Source of the DNA: Silurus meridionalis
Lineage: Eukaryota > Chordata > Actinopteri > Siluriformes > Siluridae
Direction of reading: 5' to 3'
Assembly: GCF_014805685.1 (NCBI RefSeq)
Contig: NC_060886.1
Coordinates: 27,303,152 to 27,367,151 of the forward strand
Length of the DNA stretch: 64,000 bases
The first letter of the stretch is position 1. Each line of letters begins with the position of its first letter. Positions 1 through 10,315 of the stretch are shown here, piece after piece. The notes under the pieces are model-generated. The model was not told where the DNA came from. It saw only the letters and a program-made list of their open reading frames with translations, and ran no database searches. The translations under genes and the position numbers were made by a program.

Positions 1-2049
1 GGGTGTGTGTCAAAAGAGAAGAGACCATCACAAAGCACATGCCCTCGCCTACAGATTTCTTAAAGAAGGTGAGATTATATTAACATTTCATTACATATCT
101 ACTAAAAATTATTTGGACAATGATACAGAGAAGCCAATTGTGTCTTGTTTTTGGTGATGTATTTTTTTCTATACAGTGTATTTTCACTCTGTGGTAACGT
201 TTTGTTTTCTTCAACAGAATTTCCTGATTCCACCAAACTGATTATGGCGATGGTGACAGCATGGCCAAGTCTTTTTTCCATTGACAGCCCTTTATGCCGA
301 GCCATTCACATAGTCAGCAAACTGAAAGCAAGGGGAAACATATTAGATTTGCTCAGCAAGTATCTGCACTGGAATGAGGTAAGTAGATGAATTACAGTGT
401 TCATCTTAGTGTCGTTTTATATTACTAGCAGACCAGAACAGTCATTAAACATCTTTATTCAACTGGACATTTTATGTATTTTACTGCATTCTTAATCTAC
501 TTTTAATTTCCAAGTTTCAATGTCTCGTGAGAAATTCCTCATTAATCCATGTTAAACTAAATCAACAGGTCACTAGTTCTTTTCTTTATAGTTCAAGTGA
601 AAATTGTTACAGGACTTCACTATTTTAGGATATTTTAATACCCATACGTGCATGCAGAATGGAGGTGATATAAACCCATGTAACACTGTGCCTGCTACTG
701 AATAAACAAACTTACATTGTGCCTCAAATTGCGCACTACTCTAGAGCATAATTGAGTTCACCACCACAAGGGTCTTTAAAAAGTGCGCTATTTTAAATGT
801 CTATTATAAATATCCGGATGTCATCTGGAGGTAATTTTCTACAACTCTTCTTGTATTAGGGTTAATAAATTCAGGTTATAAAATGAGCAGAATCCATTTT
901 TACAGTACAACCCCAGTATTTTAAGGATCTGCAATTTAAATTTTTTATTTTTTGTCAACTTTCAGTTACCAACATATTATTGTAAACATTTTATTGAACT
1001 GTTTATTAAAGAGAAGATGTATTTTCTGCCAGGAGCCTCCAGAAAAGATCTACAGCACCATCACCAGCACACTGAAGGCTCTTCTTGAAGACAGCAGTCT
1101 GACCTTCCAGAAGAACAGTTGGTATGGTGATGATCTCTGTCCTGCTGCCTGGGACTACGTATTTAGCCTGGATCTTCTGTGTGCACAACTGGGCTGGACA
1201 TGGACCTATAAGAATATGTTAGGGTACTGAATGCAAAATGTCAAACGTATTCCATTCTTAGCTTCTTAGGTTTAATATAAAACATTATATAAATTGAAAA
1301 CGTGCAAATGTGATAGACTCAATGAGACAGTGCGTGTCTCAATATTATAGAGGCTAAAATATTGCAAATTTCCCATTCTTGTTGCATAAACTCACAATTG
1401 ATCATAAAACCACAATGGCCATTTTATTACTGTCACAAAAACAATTAATATATCCAATTTTTATTTACTAGAAATGACATTTGGCAGACTCTGGACACTT
1501 TGCTGTTGCAAACAAGAACAGAGCAAACACCGTACCGAAACGTCTCTGTAGCAGCTGTTTTCAGGCTACTTGGTAAGTTTACTGTAAATCCTGTTTTGGA
1601 GCATAATCTCACATTATTTATAGATTTCTAGATTCTTCAGTTTTTCACTTGTGGTCTTTGTCCATCTTGAACAGGTCGACTTGGCCAACTAGGCCTTAAG
1701 AAGAACATGGCAGTGTCAGTAAGAAATCTTTTAAAAGGCATACATGAATTTGGAAACCGAAAACTCTCAAAAGGTACAGTATTATTTATCTTTATTTTTA
1801 TTGTTTTAGTTCTCTATCAACAAAAAAGTGCTTCAGCAAATCTTAATTTTATGATGGATTTTGTGTGCAGATTTGCCGTGGGAGGTGCAGCTCGCAATGG
1901 TCTATGCCACTCATGATCTGGCACCCAGCAACCCCAAAGTCGCTCTAAAGACTGTAGAATCATGGCGGCAAAAAATCAGACAGCCTGTTCCCCTAGCCGT
2001 CACCAAGTGCCTTGAGCAAATCGGCTTCCTCTGTCACCAAAACAACTAA
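1..2049 (+). CDS. ice1: ICE1-like (little elongation complex subunit 1) C-terminal region, copy A, 5' part outside window
   Basis: Six exons with consensus GT-AG sites: 1-68, 218-378, 1033-1223, 1472-1572, 1675-1773 and 1871-2049, ending in TAA. Phases agree at every junction, giving about 265 residues without a stop. The product matches the C-terminal domain of vertebrate ICE1: KAHALAYRFLKE, then EFPDSTKL, then a GDDL...AWDYVFSLDLLC block, then RLGQLGLK, then DLPWEVQLAMVYATHDLAPSNP and a PVPLAVTKCLE tail. Family knowledge: ICE1 scaffolds the little elongation complex (with ELL and ICE2) for snRNA gene transcription in the nucleus. Human ICE1 exceeds 2,200 residues; here only the C-terminal part can be seen because the gene enters from the left edge. 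Introns are short (98-654 bp). It looks functional as far as visible. Copy B on the minus strand has the same exon layout. Confidence 0.85.
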
Positions 2050-2108
2050 ATGACTTTTACACTTTTAGATACATTTTATAGAAATATTTTTCTAAAACTT
2101 TCTATAGA

Positions 2109-2123
2109 AATAAATAAAATAAA
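2109..2123 (+). promoter_or_regulatory. Overlapping polyadenylation signals for ICE1-like copy A
   Basis: Three overlapping AATAAA hexamers begin at 2109, 2113 and 2118, about 60-75 bp after the stop codon of copy A. The spacing suits a short 3' UTR. No transcript evidence is available. Confidence 0.6.
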
Positions 2124-2159
2124 TTTTATGTACTGCAATTTCTGTTGTCTAATATGGTT

Positions 2160-2530
2160 TTTATCTCTGTGGAAAAAGTCTGAATGCTAAAGACTACCTG
2201 ATGGAAGACCTCAGTCAGTTTATATCAGGAACATCAGATGTGTATTTTCAGTCACCAGCTGTTCACACTGTGAATCATGACTGTGCTGCAATGCACAGCT
2301 TCAATCATTAGGTTTACCAGTGACATGAGCGTGGTGAGTCTCACAGCAAGAATGACTGACGGCTTTCAAACAGAAACTGCAGTGGATGATAAACTGGTGA
2401 TGATTTAACCATCTTGGTGTTTACCTGTGGAGAACCTCTCCTGGTCTCTCAAATCCTTCAGCATTGTGGATGATCACACACCTTCTTCTGTACTTTATTC
2501 CACATGTATCATAAATGCAATGTGTTGTTT
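2160..2530 (+). repeat. 3' flank of ICE1-like copy A, shared with copy C flank
   Basis: No gene is seen. This flank aligns with the reverse complement of about 24565-24963, which lies downstream of ICE1-like copy C. Shared stretches include gtcaccagctgtt, cactgtga, gtgctgcaatgcac and ctggtctctcaaatcc. A weaker match lies downstream of copy B near 42720-42800. The duplications therefore carried non-coding 3' sequence with the gene. Confidence 0.65.
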
Positions 2531-2536
2531 GCACAT

Positions 2537-2600
2537 TTACATTTACATTTGTTTAGCAGATGCGATTGTCCAGAGCAACATACAAAAGTGTTCTCTTCGA
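2537..2600 (-). repeat. Short LINE/SINE 3'-tail fragment
   Basis: A run of ttacattt repeats followed by tttagcagatgcgattgtcc is the reverse complement of a dispersed fish 3' tail. The same tail occurs at 58680-58921 (+) and 59841-60126 (-). Only the tail is present, so it is probably a 5'-truncated insertion. Confidence 0.55.
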
Positions 2601-2814
2601 CTGGAGGCCACTCTGTGCAGCTTGGCACGGTTTCTCATTAATGCGGTAAATCAATGCCAAGTGTTGAACTGAATAGTCTATCTCTTTTCCGATCTTACAT
2701 TTTATTACAAAAGTTTAAATAAAGTTCAAATCTCTAATGAGCCTTTCTGTTTCTTGCAGTTACAGAGGGCAGCTTTGACTGGACACCTCAAAGTTTTTGG
2801 TTACTATACAGCAA

Positions 2815-2886
2815 GGCTTGTTGGTCTAGCGGTATGATTCTCGCTTCGGGTGTGACAGGGCCCGGGTACAACTACCGCACAAGCCC
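2815..2886 (+). pseudogene. tRNA-Pro(CGG)-like pseudogene
   Basis: A 72-nt proline-type sequence. The acceptor stem is perfect (GGCTTGT with ACAAGCC) and the anticodon loop reads TTCGGGT, giving anticodon CGG. The anticodon stem (CTCGC against GTGAC) and the T arm contain mismatches, so it is probably inactive. Confidence 0.65.
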
Positions 2887-3552
2887 ATGTTTTACACGGA
2901 ATAAACTTAGTGAGGGTGGAAAAGTGATATCAGAACACTGTATAGTTAGATCACTTCTAGCTTGCTGCATGTTCCCTCACAAATCCAAATCAGTTGAAAT
3001 CCTTTAAGATCGATTTCTTCTCCTAAAGTTGCTGAGCACAAAATTGCCTAAACAACTTGAAATTACTCTGGTTTTATGCTGAACAGCCTGTAAATCGATA
3101 ACAAAGAAACAAAACAAACCTTGGACCTCTGGCTGGTTGGAACTCACCTTCCCTACACCTGCATGTGCAGGGTATAGTGTCATTCCAGTGTCAAATCAAT
3201 GCCAAATGTTACACTGCATAGTCTAGCTCTTCTCCAACAGAGCTGCTTCATTTCCTACAGTTATAGAGTGCAGTTTTGGCTAGACACCTTTAAGTTACCC
3301 TGTTTATATATTGAAATCTCGTTTTCAGTACTATCTTACCTTTTAGGTAGCACCATGGCATATGCAGCGTATAGTGTTATTCCAGTGGCAAATCCATTCG
3401 AAATGTGGCTACTTGGTTGTCATTTGGTTACTTGTTACATTAGTGGTCCACAAACAACCAAAATCTTGATGTGACCTTGCTCTTGTGTGGACATAGTCTG
3501 AGGTTACTCTGGTGCACCGACCTTTGCCATGCGACCGGTGCTCCCTTCTCCT

Positions 3553-3624
3553 GGCTCGTTGGTCTAGGGGTATGGTTCTCACTTTGGGTGCGAGAGGTCC
3601 TGGGTTCAAATTGCGGATGAGCCC
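3553..3624 (+). tRNA. tRNA-Pro(TGG)-like, probably degenerate
   Basis: Seventy-two nt beginning GGCTCGTTGGTCTAGGGG, with anticodon loop TTTGGGT (TGG). The acceptor stem pairs with one G-U. The anticodon stem has one A-C mismatch. The T loop TTCAAAT is intact, but the T stem has mismatches. Folding is borderline, so it may be a pseudogene. Confidence 0.55.
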
Positions 3625-4453
3625 CACCATTGCCATCAATAACCTTTGTTGGGGTGAACAAGAGCTACGTATCAGACAACTGTATAGCTGATAACTTGGT
3701 TCTTGTTGATGCTTGTAACCTCATAGCACCAAAGACATTAAAATCCCTTGAGAGCGATTTCTTCTCGTTAATATACTGAGGCCATAATTGCCTGATGACC
3801 TACAATTTATGTTTTTATGCTGAACAGTCTGTAAATAGATTACAACGAAACAAAAGGAATCTTGAACCTCTGGCTGTTTGGAGCGTGCCCTCCCTTCACC
3901 TACATGTGCAGGGTGTAGTATCATTCCGTGGGAAAAATAATGCCAAGTGTTAGACTAAATAGTCTAGCTCTTCTACTGCAGAGCTCCTTCATCTCTTATA
4001 GTTATAGAGGGCAAGATTGGCTGGACCAGTGAAATGACTCTTTTTTTGTTATTGAAATCTCCCTTTCAGTACTATCTTACATTTTAGGTAGAACAATGGC
4101 ATTGCACTTTCTTCAATGAGAACCCGGAAAACAATTCACTACATAACTAATGCTTTGAAATCTGACCAATTCTCCCTGACATTGCTTTGCACTCTCAAAG
4201 CAAAAGCAACAGCAACTGTTTCAAAATGTTAGCATGAAGAACAGGAGACATGTATTTGCAATGTACAGTGACATTTTATTACAAAACTTGATTTAAGTTC
4301 AAATAACTAATGAACCTTTCTGTTTCCTGCAGTTACAGAAGCAGCTTTGGCTGGACACATTAAGTTTTCTCTATGTGTTTCAATTAAAGACATATGCCAG
4401 CGAAGCACATGAACTATGCAGTGACATATCAGTAGATAATTATTCCACAAGGA

Positions 4454-4509
4454 GGCATTTTGGTCTAGGGGTATGATTCAGGTTTTTTGATCCAGGATTT
4501 TACTTTGCC
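4454..4509 (+). pseudogene. Truncated tRNA-Pro-like relic
   Basis: The proline D-arm signature TTGGTCTAGGGGTATGATTC is preserved, but the anticodon arm and T arm are replaced by unrelated sequence. A 3' end resembling an acceptor strand (tttgcc) closes it. It sits 112 bp upstream of a better-preserved copy. Confidence 0.5.
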
Positions 4510-4620
4510 TAACAGGAAACAAAAAAGTCCACGGAGCGCCAGCTGTTGGGTTCTCGCCTTCCCTTCAACTTTATGTGCAAAGCCGTTCCCTTTGCGACTC
4601 AATCTAAGTTGCATTTGCTT

Positions 4621-4692
4621 GGCTCATTGGTCTAGGGGTATGATTCTTGCTTAGGGTTCAAGAGGTCCCAGGTTCAAATCCTGGACAAGCCC
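4621..4692 (+). tRNA. tRNA-Pro(AGG), best-preserved copy of the array
   Basis: Seventy-two nt with anticodon loop TTAGGGT (AGG), an intact A box (TGGTCTAGGGG) and a perfect T stem and loop (CCAGG TTCAAAT CCTGG). Two acceptor mismatches and one anticodon-stem mismatch weaken it. Of the four copies its internal promoter is the most complete. Confidence 0.6.
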
Positions 4693-5131
4693 AAGTTTTA
4701 CATTGAATAAACTGTGTGTGGGTGAACAAAAGCTATCCGAACACTGAATCAATGATAATTTGAATCTCATTTGCTGCTTGTTCTCTCACAGCACCAAATA
4801 GGTTGAAATCCCGGAATAGTTGCTTTTTTCCCCAAAGCTACTACTCTGGTTTTATGCTTAACAGTCTGTAAATAGATTAAAAGGAAACAAAACGAATCTT
4901 GGGCCTCTGGCTGTTTGGATCTCACCTTCCCTTCACCTACATGCAGGCTATAGTATCATTCCAGTGGCAAATTAATTTGAAATATGGCTACTTGGTTCTT
5001 GTTAGGTTCCTTGTTACATTAGTGGTCCAGAAACAACCAAATTCTGGACGAGACCTTGCTCTTGTGTGGACATTTTTTGAGGTTACCCTGGTGTACCAAA
5101 CTTAGCCATGCGAGCTGAGCTCCCGTCACCT

Positions 5132-5195
5132 GGCTCCTTAGTCTAGGGGTATAATTCTTGCTTTGGGTGCGAAAGGTCAACTCTGGGACAAGTCT
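5132..5195 (+). pseudogene. tRNA-Pro(TGG) pseudogene with T-arm deletion
   Basis: It starts GGCTCCTTAGTCTAGGGG and has anticodon loop TTTGGGT. The T arm is deleted to aactctggg, shortening the gene to 64 nt, and the acceptor 3' strand is mutated. The B box is lost, so transcription is unlikely. Confidence 0.6.
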
Positions 5196-5511
5196 TAGTT
5201 TTACACTGAATAAACTTTGTGTGGGTAAACAAGAGCTGTAATAACGCTGTATCGCTGATAACTTGGTTCGCAATTGCTACACGTTCCCTCACTCATGCCA
5301 AAGAGATTGAAATCCTTTAAGGGCGATTTCTTCTTCTGATAGTGAACATGCAAAAGTCACAGACATGTTATGTTCGCGGTTTAATTATATACGGGTTTGA
5401 CTTATAAAAGTGCTGCTGCAGTGTTAAAAAACTGTGTTCTGGTGGAACAATCTTCAGGGAATTTGTAAGAAACTAAGATCACAAACAGTGTAGGCAAGAT
5501 TTTATTATGAT

Positions 5512-5568
5512 GCAGGGAGACCCCAACGGATTTCAGGTCCGTTGCCTTATCCACTCAGCCATGACTAC
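5512..5568 (-). pseudogene. 3'-truncated tRNA-Ser(TGA) pseudogene
   Basis: The minus strand reads GTAGTCATGGCTGAGTGG, a serine D arm, an anticodon arm GGACCTGAAATCC with anticodon TGA, and the start of the long variable arm (GGGGTCTCCC). The T arm and acceptor 3' strand are absent. It is clearly related to serine tRNA genes but incomplete. Confidence 0.65.
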
Positions 5569-5621
5569 GCAAGGTTCTGCCTGAAGTCTGCACATCCATC
5601 AATGAGTCAGAGACAGAGAGG

Positions 5622-5666
5622 AATGGATGGATGGATGGATGGACAGACAGACAGACATCATGGTAA
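5622..5666. repeat. (ATGG)n/(ACAG)n microsatellite
   Basis: Short run of ggat units followed by gaca units, immediately left of the inverted-repeat arm. Confidence 0.8.
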
Positions 5667-5756
5667 ATAGAAAAGACAAGCAGTCAGACAGGCATTCAGA
5701 AAATATACTAATATTTGAAAGGTACCAGACTCAATGTTCAATACCTTCAGGAATGT

Positions 5757-5957
5757 GTTGGACGCTGGTTTGAGATGGTTGGATGCTGGTTTATGATGGT
5801 TGGACACTGGTTTGTGATAGTTGCGATGGTTGGACACTGGTTTGTGATAGTTGGATGCTGGTTTGTGATGGTTGGATGCTGGTTTGCGATGGTTGGATGC
5901 TGGTTTGCGATGGTTAGACACCTGTTTGTGATGGTTGGATGCTGGTTTGTGAATGGA
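5757..5957 (+). repeat. 21-bp minisatellite, about nine copies
   Basis: Tandem units of the form gttggatgctggtttgtgatg, with one 9-bp partial unit (gttgcgatg). All frames stay open because the unit is a multiple of three, so the open frames here are by-products of the repeat rather than genes. The other duplicated blocks hold only four (22014-22100) and three (23895-23960) units. Confidence 0.9.
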
Positions 5958-6383
5958 GGGAGGAGCCGGAAAAGCATAGAAAGGAAAAAATGCATAAGAT
6001 CACATGGAAACTCTGGGATATTTTATGAGGTTAATATCGTCGCTACTGCTAGAGATGATGAATGTGGCGGTGCAGCTGTGGCTGCAGTGAAAAGCAGATT
6101 TGTTGAATTGTGTTCACTGGGTTTCCTGCTTTAGTTAACGGCATTCATTCACGCTGTATGAAAAGTCTGTGATGCAGCGCTCTGTTATACTGCATATCTG
6201 TATAATTCTATAGCTGTGGCATCATAATGATGTTATTAAGAGGGGATTGGGACTGAAGACCTGCCACTGTATAAACTATTAGAGACAACGAGTAACGCTG
6301 TGCAGATCTACTGTGCATTTTATTTCTTTATCTACAAAAATATTCAATGTTATAAATGTAATCTATAAAAAATATTTTTAAAG

Positions 6384-6478
6384 AGATCACATTTTCAGGC
6401 TTTATGTGATGATGGAGGAAGCTGATCTAAGGCACTTGGTGACGGCTGAGGGAACAAGCTTGAATGTGATCTTGTTCT

Positions 6479-6480
<2 letters not shown>
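6384..6480 (-). pseudogene. ICE1-like last-exon scrap D
   Basis: On the minus strand the segment encodes LVPSAVTKCL and ends in a stop. It aligns with the terminal PVPLAVTKCLE segment of copy A, and its downstream bases (cacataaagcctgaaaatg) align with the end of copy B (cagataaggccaaaaatc). No upstream exon is present. Confidence 0.65.

Positions 6481-6511
<31 letters not shown>
6479..6511. repeat. (TC)n microsatellite
   Basis: Pure CT run directly after the end of the inverted-repeat homology; it may mark the breakpoint. Confidence 0.9.
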
Positions 6512-6512
<1 letters not shown>

Positions 6513-6990
6513 ACCAGAGTGCAGTAGAAAAGCTCACACATCTGGCCTATTAGGGAGATGTGTGAGGATGTGAGCAGTGTGTCAGGTTTCATTTAACACT
6601 GTGATGAGAATTTTATAGTGCCTTCATCCTGTACAAACAACTGATGTTTTTGGGAGTGTGGATGGTGGATTTTACTGAAAATAATTTGCATTGTTTAGTG
6701 GCTGTTTCTCTGATGTAGTGACTGGCAGAGTAATGAAAATACTCCACCATGTACAGTAATTGGGTGACAGTAGGTGGCGCAATAATGACCTTGTTTATTC
6801 ATGACAATAGAATTAATGACTTCAACTTTAATGAAAAACAAACACAAAGGTGAATGAGAGAGATCTCAAAGTGAGCTACCTAGTAGCTGAACTCGTAGCC
6901 TAATCAAAAAAAGCCCCACACTGTGGCAGAGACATTAATGCTACCTGCCTGCAAAGCCGCTGTGAACAAGATGCTCGGCCCTGACGCAGT
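6512..6990. other. Unassigned interval, no gene seen
   Basis: No supported ORF, RNA or repeat. It has no counterpart in the opposite inverted-repeat arm, so it was gained here or lost there. The right end, at 6991, is the target duplication of a LINE. Confidence 0.5.
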
Positions 6991-8937
6991 TAAAGAAATT
7001 CATTTCAATTCAATTCATTTTTATTTGTATAGCGCTTTTAACAATGAACATTGTCTTAAAGCAGCTTTACACAGATAATGTGGTGATTAAACGTAAATAT
7101 GTTCTTTGTAAGTATGTTTGTCCCTGATGAGCAACTGTGGCAAGGAAAAACTCCCCGAGATGGCATAAGGAAGAAACCTTGAGAGGAACCAGACTCAAGA
7201 GGGAACCCATCCTCATCTGGGTTGCACCAAATGTCCATTTGAAGCAGATACACAAAGTTGGGGGGTACAGTGATGACGATCAGAAGCAAACTGCACTCCC
7301 GAGTCAGTGCAGCAGACCGCCAAAACCAACTACAGTCCAATCCGTCCTCAAAAGCACCCGTTCTACTCCGGAATTACATGGAACCACCCAAGGTGTTGAT
7401 GAGATACCGTCCCAAGCTGCACAGAAGTGTGAAGATCCACGGAGGAGAGGGCAGGAACAGTGGTCACTGGAACCTCAGGAGCATGTTTAACTCGACCGAG
7501 AGAGAGAGAGAGAGAATAAAAATCTAGGATTATGCTTGTTATTTTCTATGAGGGTGGAGAAATATGCTGATCTAGCAGCACTAAGAGATTTTCTATAATT
7601 TAAGAGGCTCTTCTTCCATGCTATTTGAAATACTGTTAATTTTGTTTGACGCCATTTACGTTCTAATTTTCGAGTGGTCTGTTTTAAGGTGCGCGTATAA
7701 TCATTATACCACTGTGCTAATTTTTTCTCCCTGATCATTTTGGTCTTAAGGGGAGCTACATCATCTAGAGTGTAACGTAACATTGTTTCTAGATGTTCAG
7801 TGGCCCAGTCGAGCTTTGCGGGGTCTGACGGAGATCTATCTAATATCGTAATTTCGGGAAGATTATTAATAAAACGCGCTGCTGTAGCTGATGTGAAAGT
7901 ACGCTTAACACGGTAACGTTGTGAGGTAGAAATGCAATGACTTAGGCAAATTTTAAACGAGATTAGATAATGGTCTGAAATAGCTTCAGACTGTGGAATT
8001 ATGAAGTTTTTTATTCTTAATCCAAATGTTAACAACAAATCGAGAGTGTGTCCACCACTATGAGTGGGTCCTATAACATTCTGATTGATTCCAACTGAAT
8101 CTAGAATGGACACAACTGCTGCTCTTAAGGAGTCTTCCTGATTATCAAAATGAATATTAAAGTCACCAACAATTAATGCTTTGTCTAAAGAAGTAGCTAC
8201 ATTTGTAATGAAATCTGCAAATTCTATCAGAAAATCAGAGTAGGGCCCTGGGGGTCTATAAATAATAATTAGTGGAATTAACTGACTTGACCTGCTTTCG
8301 GACACTAAATATTTTATGTTGGTGTAAAGAACTTCAAATGTTTTACATTTTTGTTTAGTCTTTTGTTTGACGTTTAGATTATTATTATAAATAGCTGCTA
8401 CTCCACCTCCTCTGCCATTTAGACGGGGTTGGTGTATGTAACTATACCCAGGAGGACTCGCTTCATTTAATGCTACATATTCATTTGATTTAATCCATGT
8501 TTCTGTCAAACACATCATATTAAACTCCTGGTCGGTAATAATTTTGTTTATAGTAAGCGCTTTTGGCGTGAGAGATCTAATATTCAACAATCCTATCTTT
8601 AGATCAGAGGTGCTGGCTGTGCGTTCAGTCCTATTTAATTTAATGTTAATCAGGTTACTTAAACAGACTTTCTGATAATTCCTATATTTTGGTTTTGCTC
8701 GGGGGACAGACACAGTCTCAATATGGTGGATCCTGAGTGACGACTCTGTGCAGCTAGCAGACGGTCGGTTTAGCCTGTCTGTCTGCTCCCTGCCCTTGGC
8801 TCTAGACAGTCACTTGTTAACTAGTGCTGTTCTGAGACTATGACCTATACTACAAGAAATGAGAGCAGCACCTTCCCGGGTGGGATGGATACCGTCCCGC
8901 CCTAACAGGCAGGCAGGCTAAAGAAATAGCTAAAGTT
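6991..8937 (-). mobile_element. L2/Rex1-like LINE with internal deletion and 9-bp target site duplication
   Basis: Direct repeat TAAAGAAAT at 6991-6999 and 8929-8937 brackets the element, seen directly. On the minus strand it reads: the end of an esterase-like ORF (GRDGIHPTREGAAL, about 8915-8875), an in-frame TGA, an endonuclease ORF (8713-7487), then a 3' UTR with ggttcctctcaaggtttctt and a tail gcgctatacaaataaaaatg followed by ATTGA-type repeats. The reverse transcriptase is missing: endonuclease ORF and 3' UTR are joined at a GA repeat near 7500-7516. It sits inside arm 1 of the inverted duplication. Confidence 0.8.
7487..8713 (-). pseudogene. LINE ORF2 fragment: apurinic-like endonuclease domain
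   Basis: Open for 408 codons. Endonuclease signatures in order are LLNIRSL near residue 43, LTETWIKS near 70, GRGGGVAAIY near 100, VGDFNIHF near 190 (catalytic D/N) and ISDHYLISF near 240 (catalytic SDH). Family knowledge: this domain nicks target DNA for target-primed reverse transcription in L2/CR1/Rex1-type LINEs. The frame runs into a CT repeat (residues LSLSLS) and stops where the RT should begin, so the product cannot retrotranspose by itself. The first ATG is probably not the original start, since the frame continues upstream to an in-frame TGA. Confidence 0.75.
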
Positions 8938-9275
8938 CCTCTCAGATTACACAATTACCAGACGTGTTGATGAAACTAAAAACAGAGAGACACTGAGAGC
9001 TGCTGAGTAAAAGCTTTGTGTGTCTTTCCTCAATTCCTGCAGGAAATCAGTGTTGTGTTCATCTAAACAGCCCCAGATTTCACACTGAATTAAGAAAGAA
9101 AGGAGACTAGTGGTAAATCTTTCCTATAGTTGTGAGGTGACTGATACACAAAGCCATGGAGCAGTTGGACACTGGGGAAACAATCAGATGAATGAAAGTT
9201 TATTGTAAGATTTGAGTCATAATTGTTCAGATGCACAGTGTAGCAGCAATGACACAAAATTCACTTCACTACAAT

Positions 9276-9307
<32 letters not shown>

Positions 9308-9828
9308 AATAATTATAAAAAAAAGAAGTCAGTTCAAATTAAAAAAAAAAATAAAAATCCAATGTTATTTAAACTTTACAGGAAAAAAAACGTTTAAGAT
9401 GTTTTCAGATTTTTTTTTTTTGCATTGTTTACGTCAAAAAATAAACAATACATAAAAATACACAAATAAATAAATTTGGGCGCAGATGCAAAAAAACAGA
9501 AAAAAAACCACCACCGACGTCATTACCGGACCTTATTGACTGCAGTAACCCGACCACATGACCACTAGAGTTACAGTTACAAGGCTACAAGGTCCCGCCC
9601 TTTCTCACAGATGATTAGCTATAACTTTAAACAAAACCTGGGTTGATTGGTCAGTTTACATACATAATCGGTGGGTCAACAAACAGCACAGCAATCAATC
9701 AATCACTCTGGACTTTGTGTGTATCCTAGCAACTGTAGTAAACAAACCAGTAGCTAATAATCACCAAGAAAAGGTGTGATTTTGCCCACAGCTCGTCAAA
9801 ATGTAAAGTTCTCTCACTCCTTCACTAT

Positions 9829-9919
<91 letters not shown>

Positions 9920-9965
9920 GTATTTAAAAGTTTATGTTTTTGTATTTTTGCAGTAATAAACAGAC
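8938..9965 (+). repeat. Inverted segmental duplication, arm 1 (outer block)
   Basis: Matches the reverse complement of 19950-20930. Shared blocks include acacaattaccagacgtg, ctcaattcctgcaggaaatc, ggtgactgatacacaaagcc and ttgtatttttgcagtaataaac. Includes a poly(A)-rich stretch (9279-9306 and 9340-9440). Short lysine-rich open frames in it are low-complexity artefacts. Confidence 0.8.
9829..9920. repeat. (GATA)n microsatellite
   Basis: About 22 uninterrupted tetranucleotide units. It is absent at the matching position of the other inverted arm, so it expanded or was inserted after the duplication. Confidence 0.95.
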
Positions 9966-9967
9966 AA

Positions 9968-9970
<3 letters not shown>

Positions 9971-10017
<47 letters not shown>
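9971..10017. repeat. (GT)n microsatellite at outer edge of arm 1
   Basis: About 23 GT units. The reverse complement (CA)n at 19915-19948 occupies the same position at the end of arm 2. Confidence 0.95.
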
Positions 10018-10019
<2 letters not shown>

Positions 10020-10315
10020 TGTGTGTGCACACGTTGAGTATGTGAGTATTATCTGCATTGTTACTGTGGAAAATCACATTTTAAATATTTAAATAATACG
10101 TTTCTTATTTAGGAAAGTGAGTAACATGGACACCAAAGCAGACACAACCAGACACAGGTAAACTCAACCCCCCTCATTGTCAATGTCAAAATTCAGAACT
10201 CATTTGTGAACTTCTTTCTTCTCATTGCTGTGTTTCAGAAAGATGTCGAAGAAGCCTTTATGATGATCTTTTAAATTTGTATTTATTTATTTATTTATTT
10301 ATTTAATTAATATAT
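10018..10315. other. Unassigned interval, no gene seen
   Basis: Contains a short exon-like segment ending cacagGTAAAC near 10158 and another after tgtgtttcag near 10238. The implied peptides are too short and unrecognised to call a gene. An AT-rich (TATTT)n stretch follows. Confidence 0.4.

Larger units (their letters stand above)
2690..5345. repeat. Tandem array of units each carrying a tRNA-Pro-like gene
   Basis: At least four diverged units repeat the same order: a segment with ttacagaggg or ttatagaggg and ggctgga, then a tRNA-Pro-like gene, then a tail with gaataaact, gtgggtgaacaag and gaaatccttta. tRNA starts lie at 2815, 3553, 4621 and 5132, with a shorter relic at 4454. Irregular spacing (511-1068 bp) shows unequal deletion. 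Apart from the tRNA-like genes nothing coding is seen in the array. Confidence 0.7.
5745..6480 (+). repeat. Inverted segmental duplication, arm 1 (inner block)
   Basis: Matches the reverse complement of about 21360-22100, and the tandem copy at 23245-23970. Landmarks in common are the 21-bp minisatellite, ggagccggaaaag, ggatattttatgaggttaatatc, the cagtgtataa region and the ICE1 last-exon scrap. The outer block of this arm is 8938-9965, pairing with 19950-20930. No independent gene is visible. Confidence 0.8.

Noticed and set aside
5715..6134. 139-codon open frame rich in MVGCWFV repeats
   Set aside because: It is produced by a 21-bp minisatellite, is open in more than one frame and strand, and has no domain or conserved partner in the related blocks.
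7137..7527. Two overlapping open frames on the plus strand
   Set aside because: They lie antisense over the 3' UTR of a minus-strand LINE; codon content and position give no support.
9814..10077. Frame encoding THTHTH and SIYL repeats
   Set aside because: Pure microsatellite translation.
10018..10315. Two exon-like segments with splice-like borders
   Set aside because: Encoded peptides are under 20 residues, no gene is recognisable, and such borders occur by chance.
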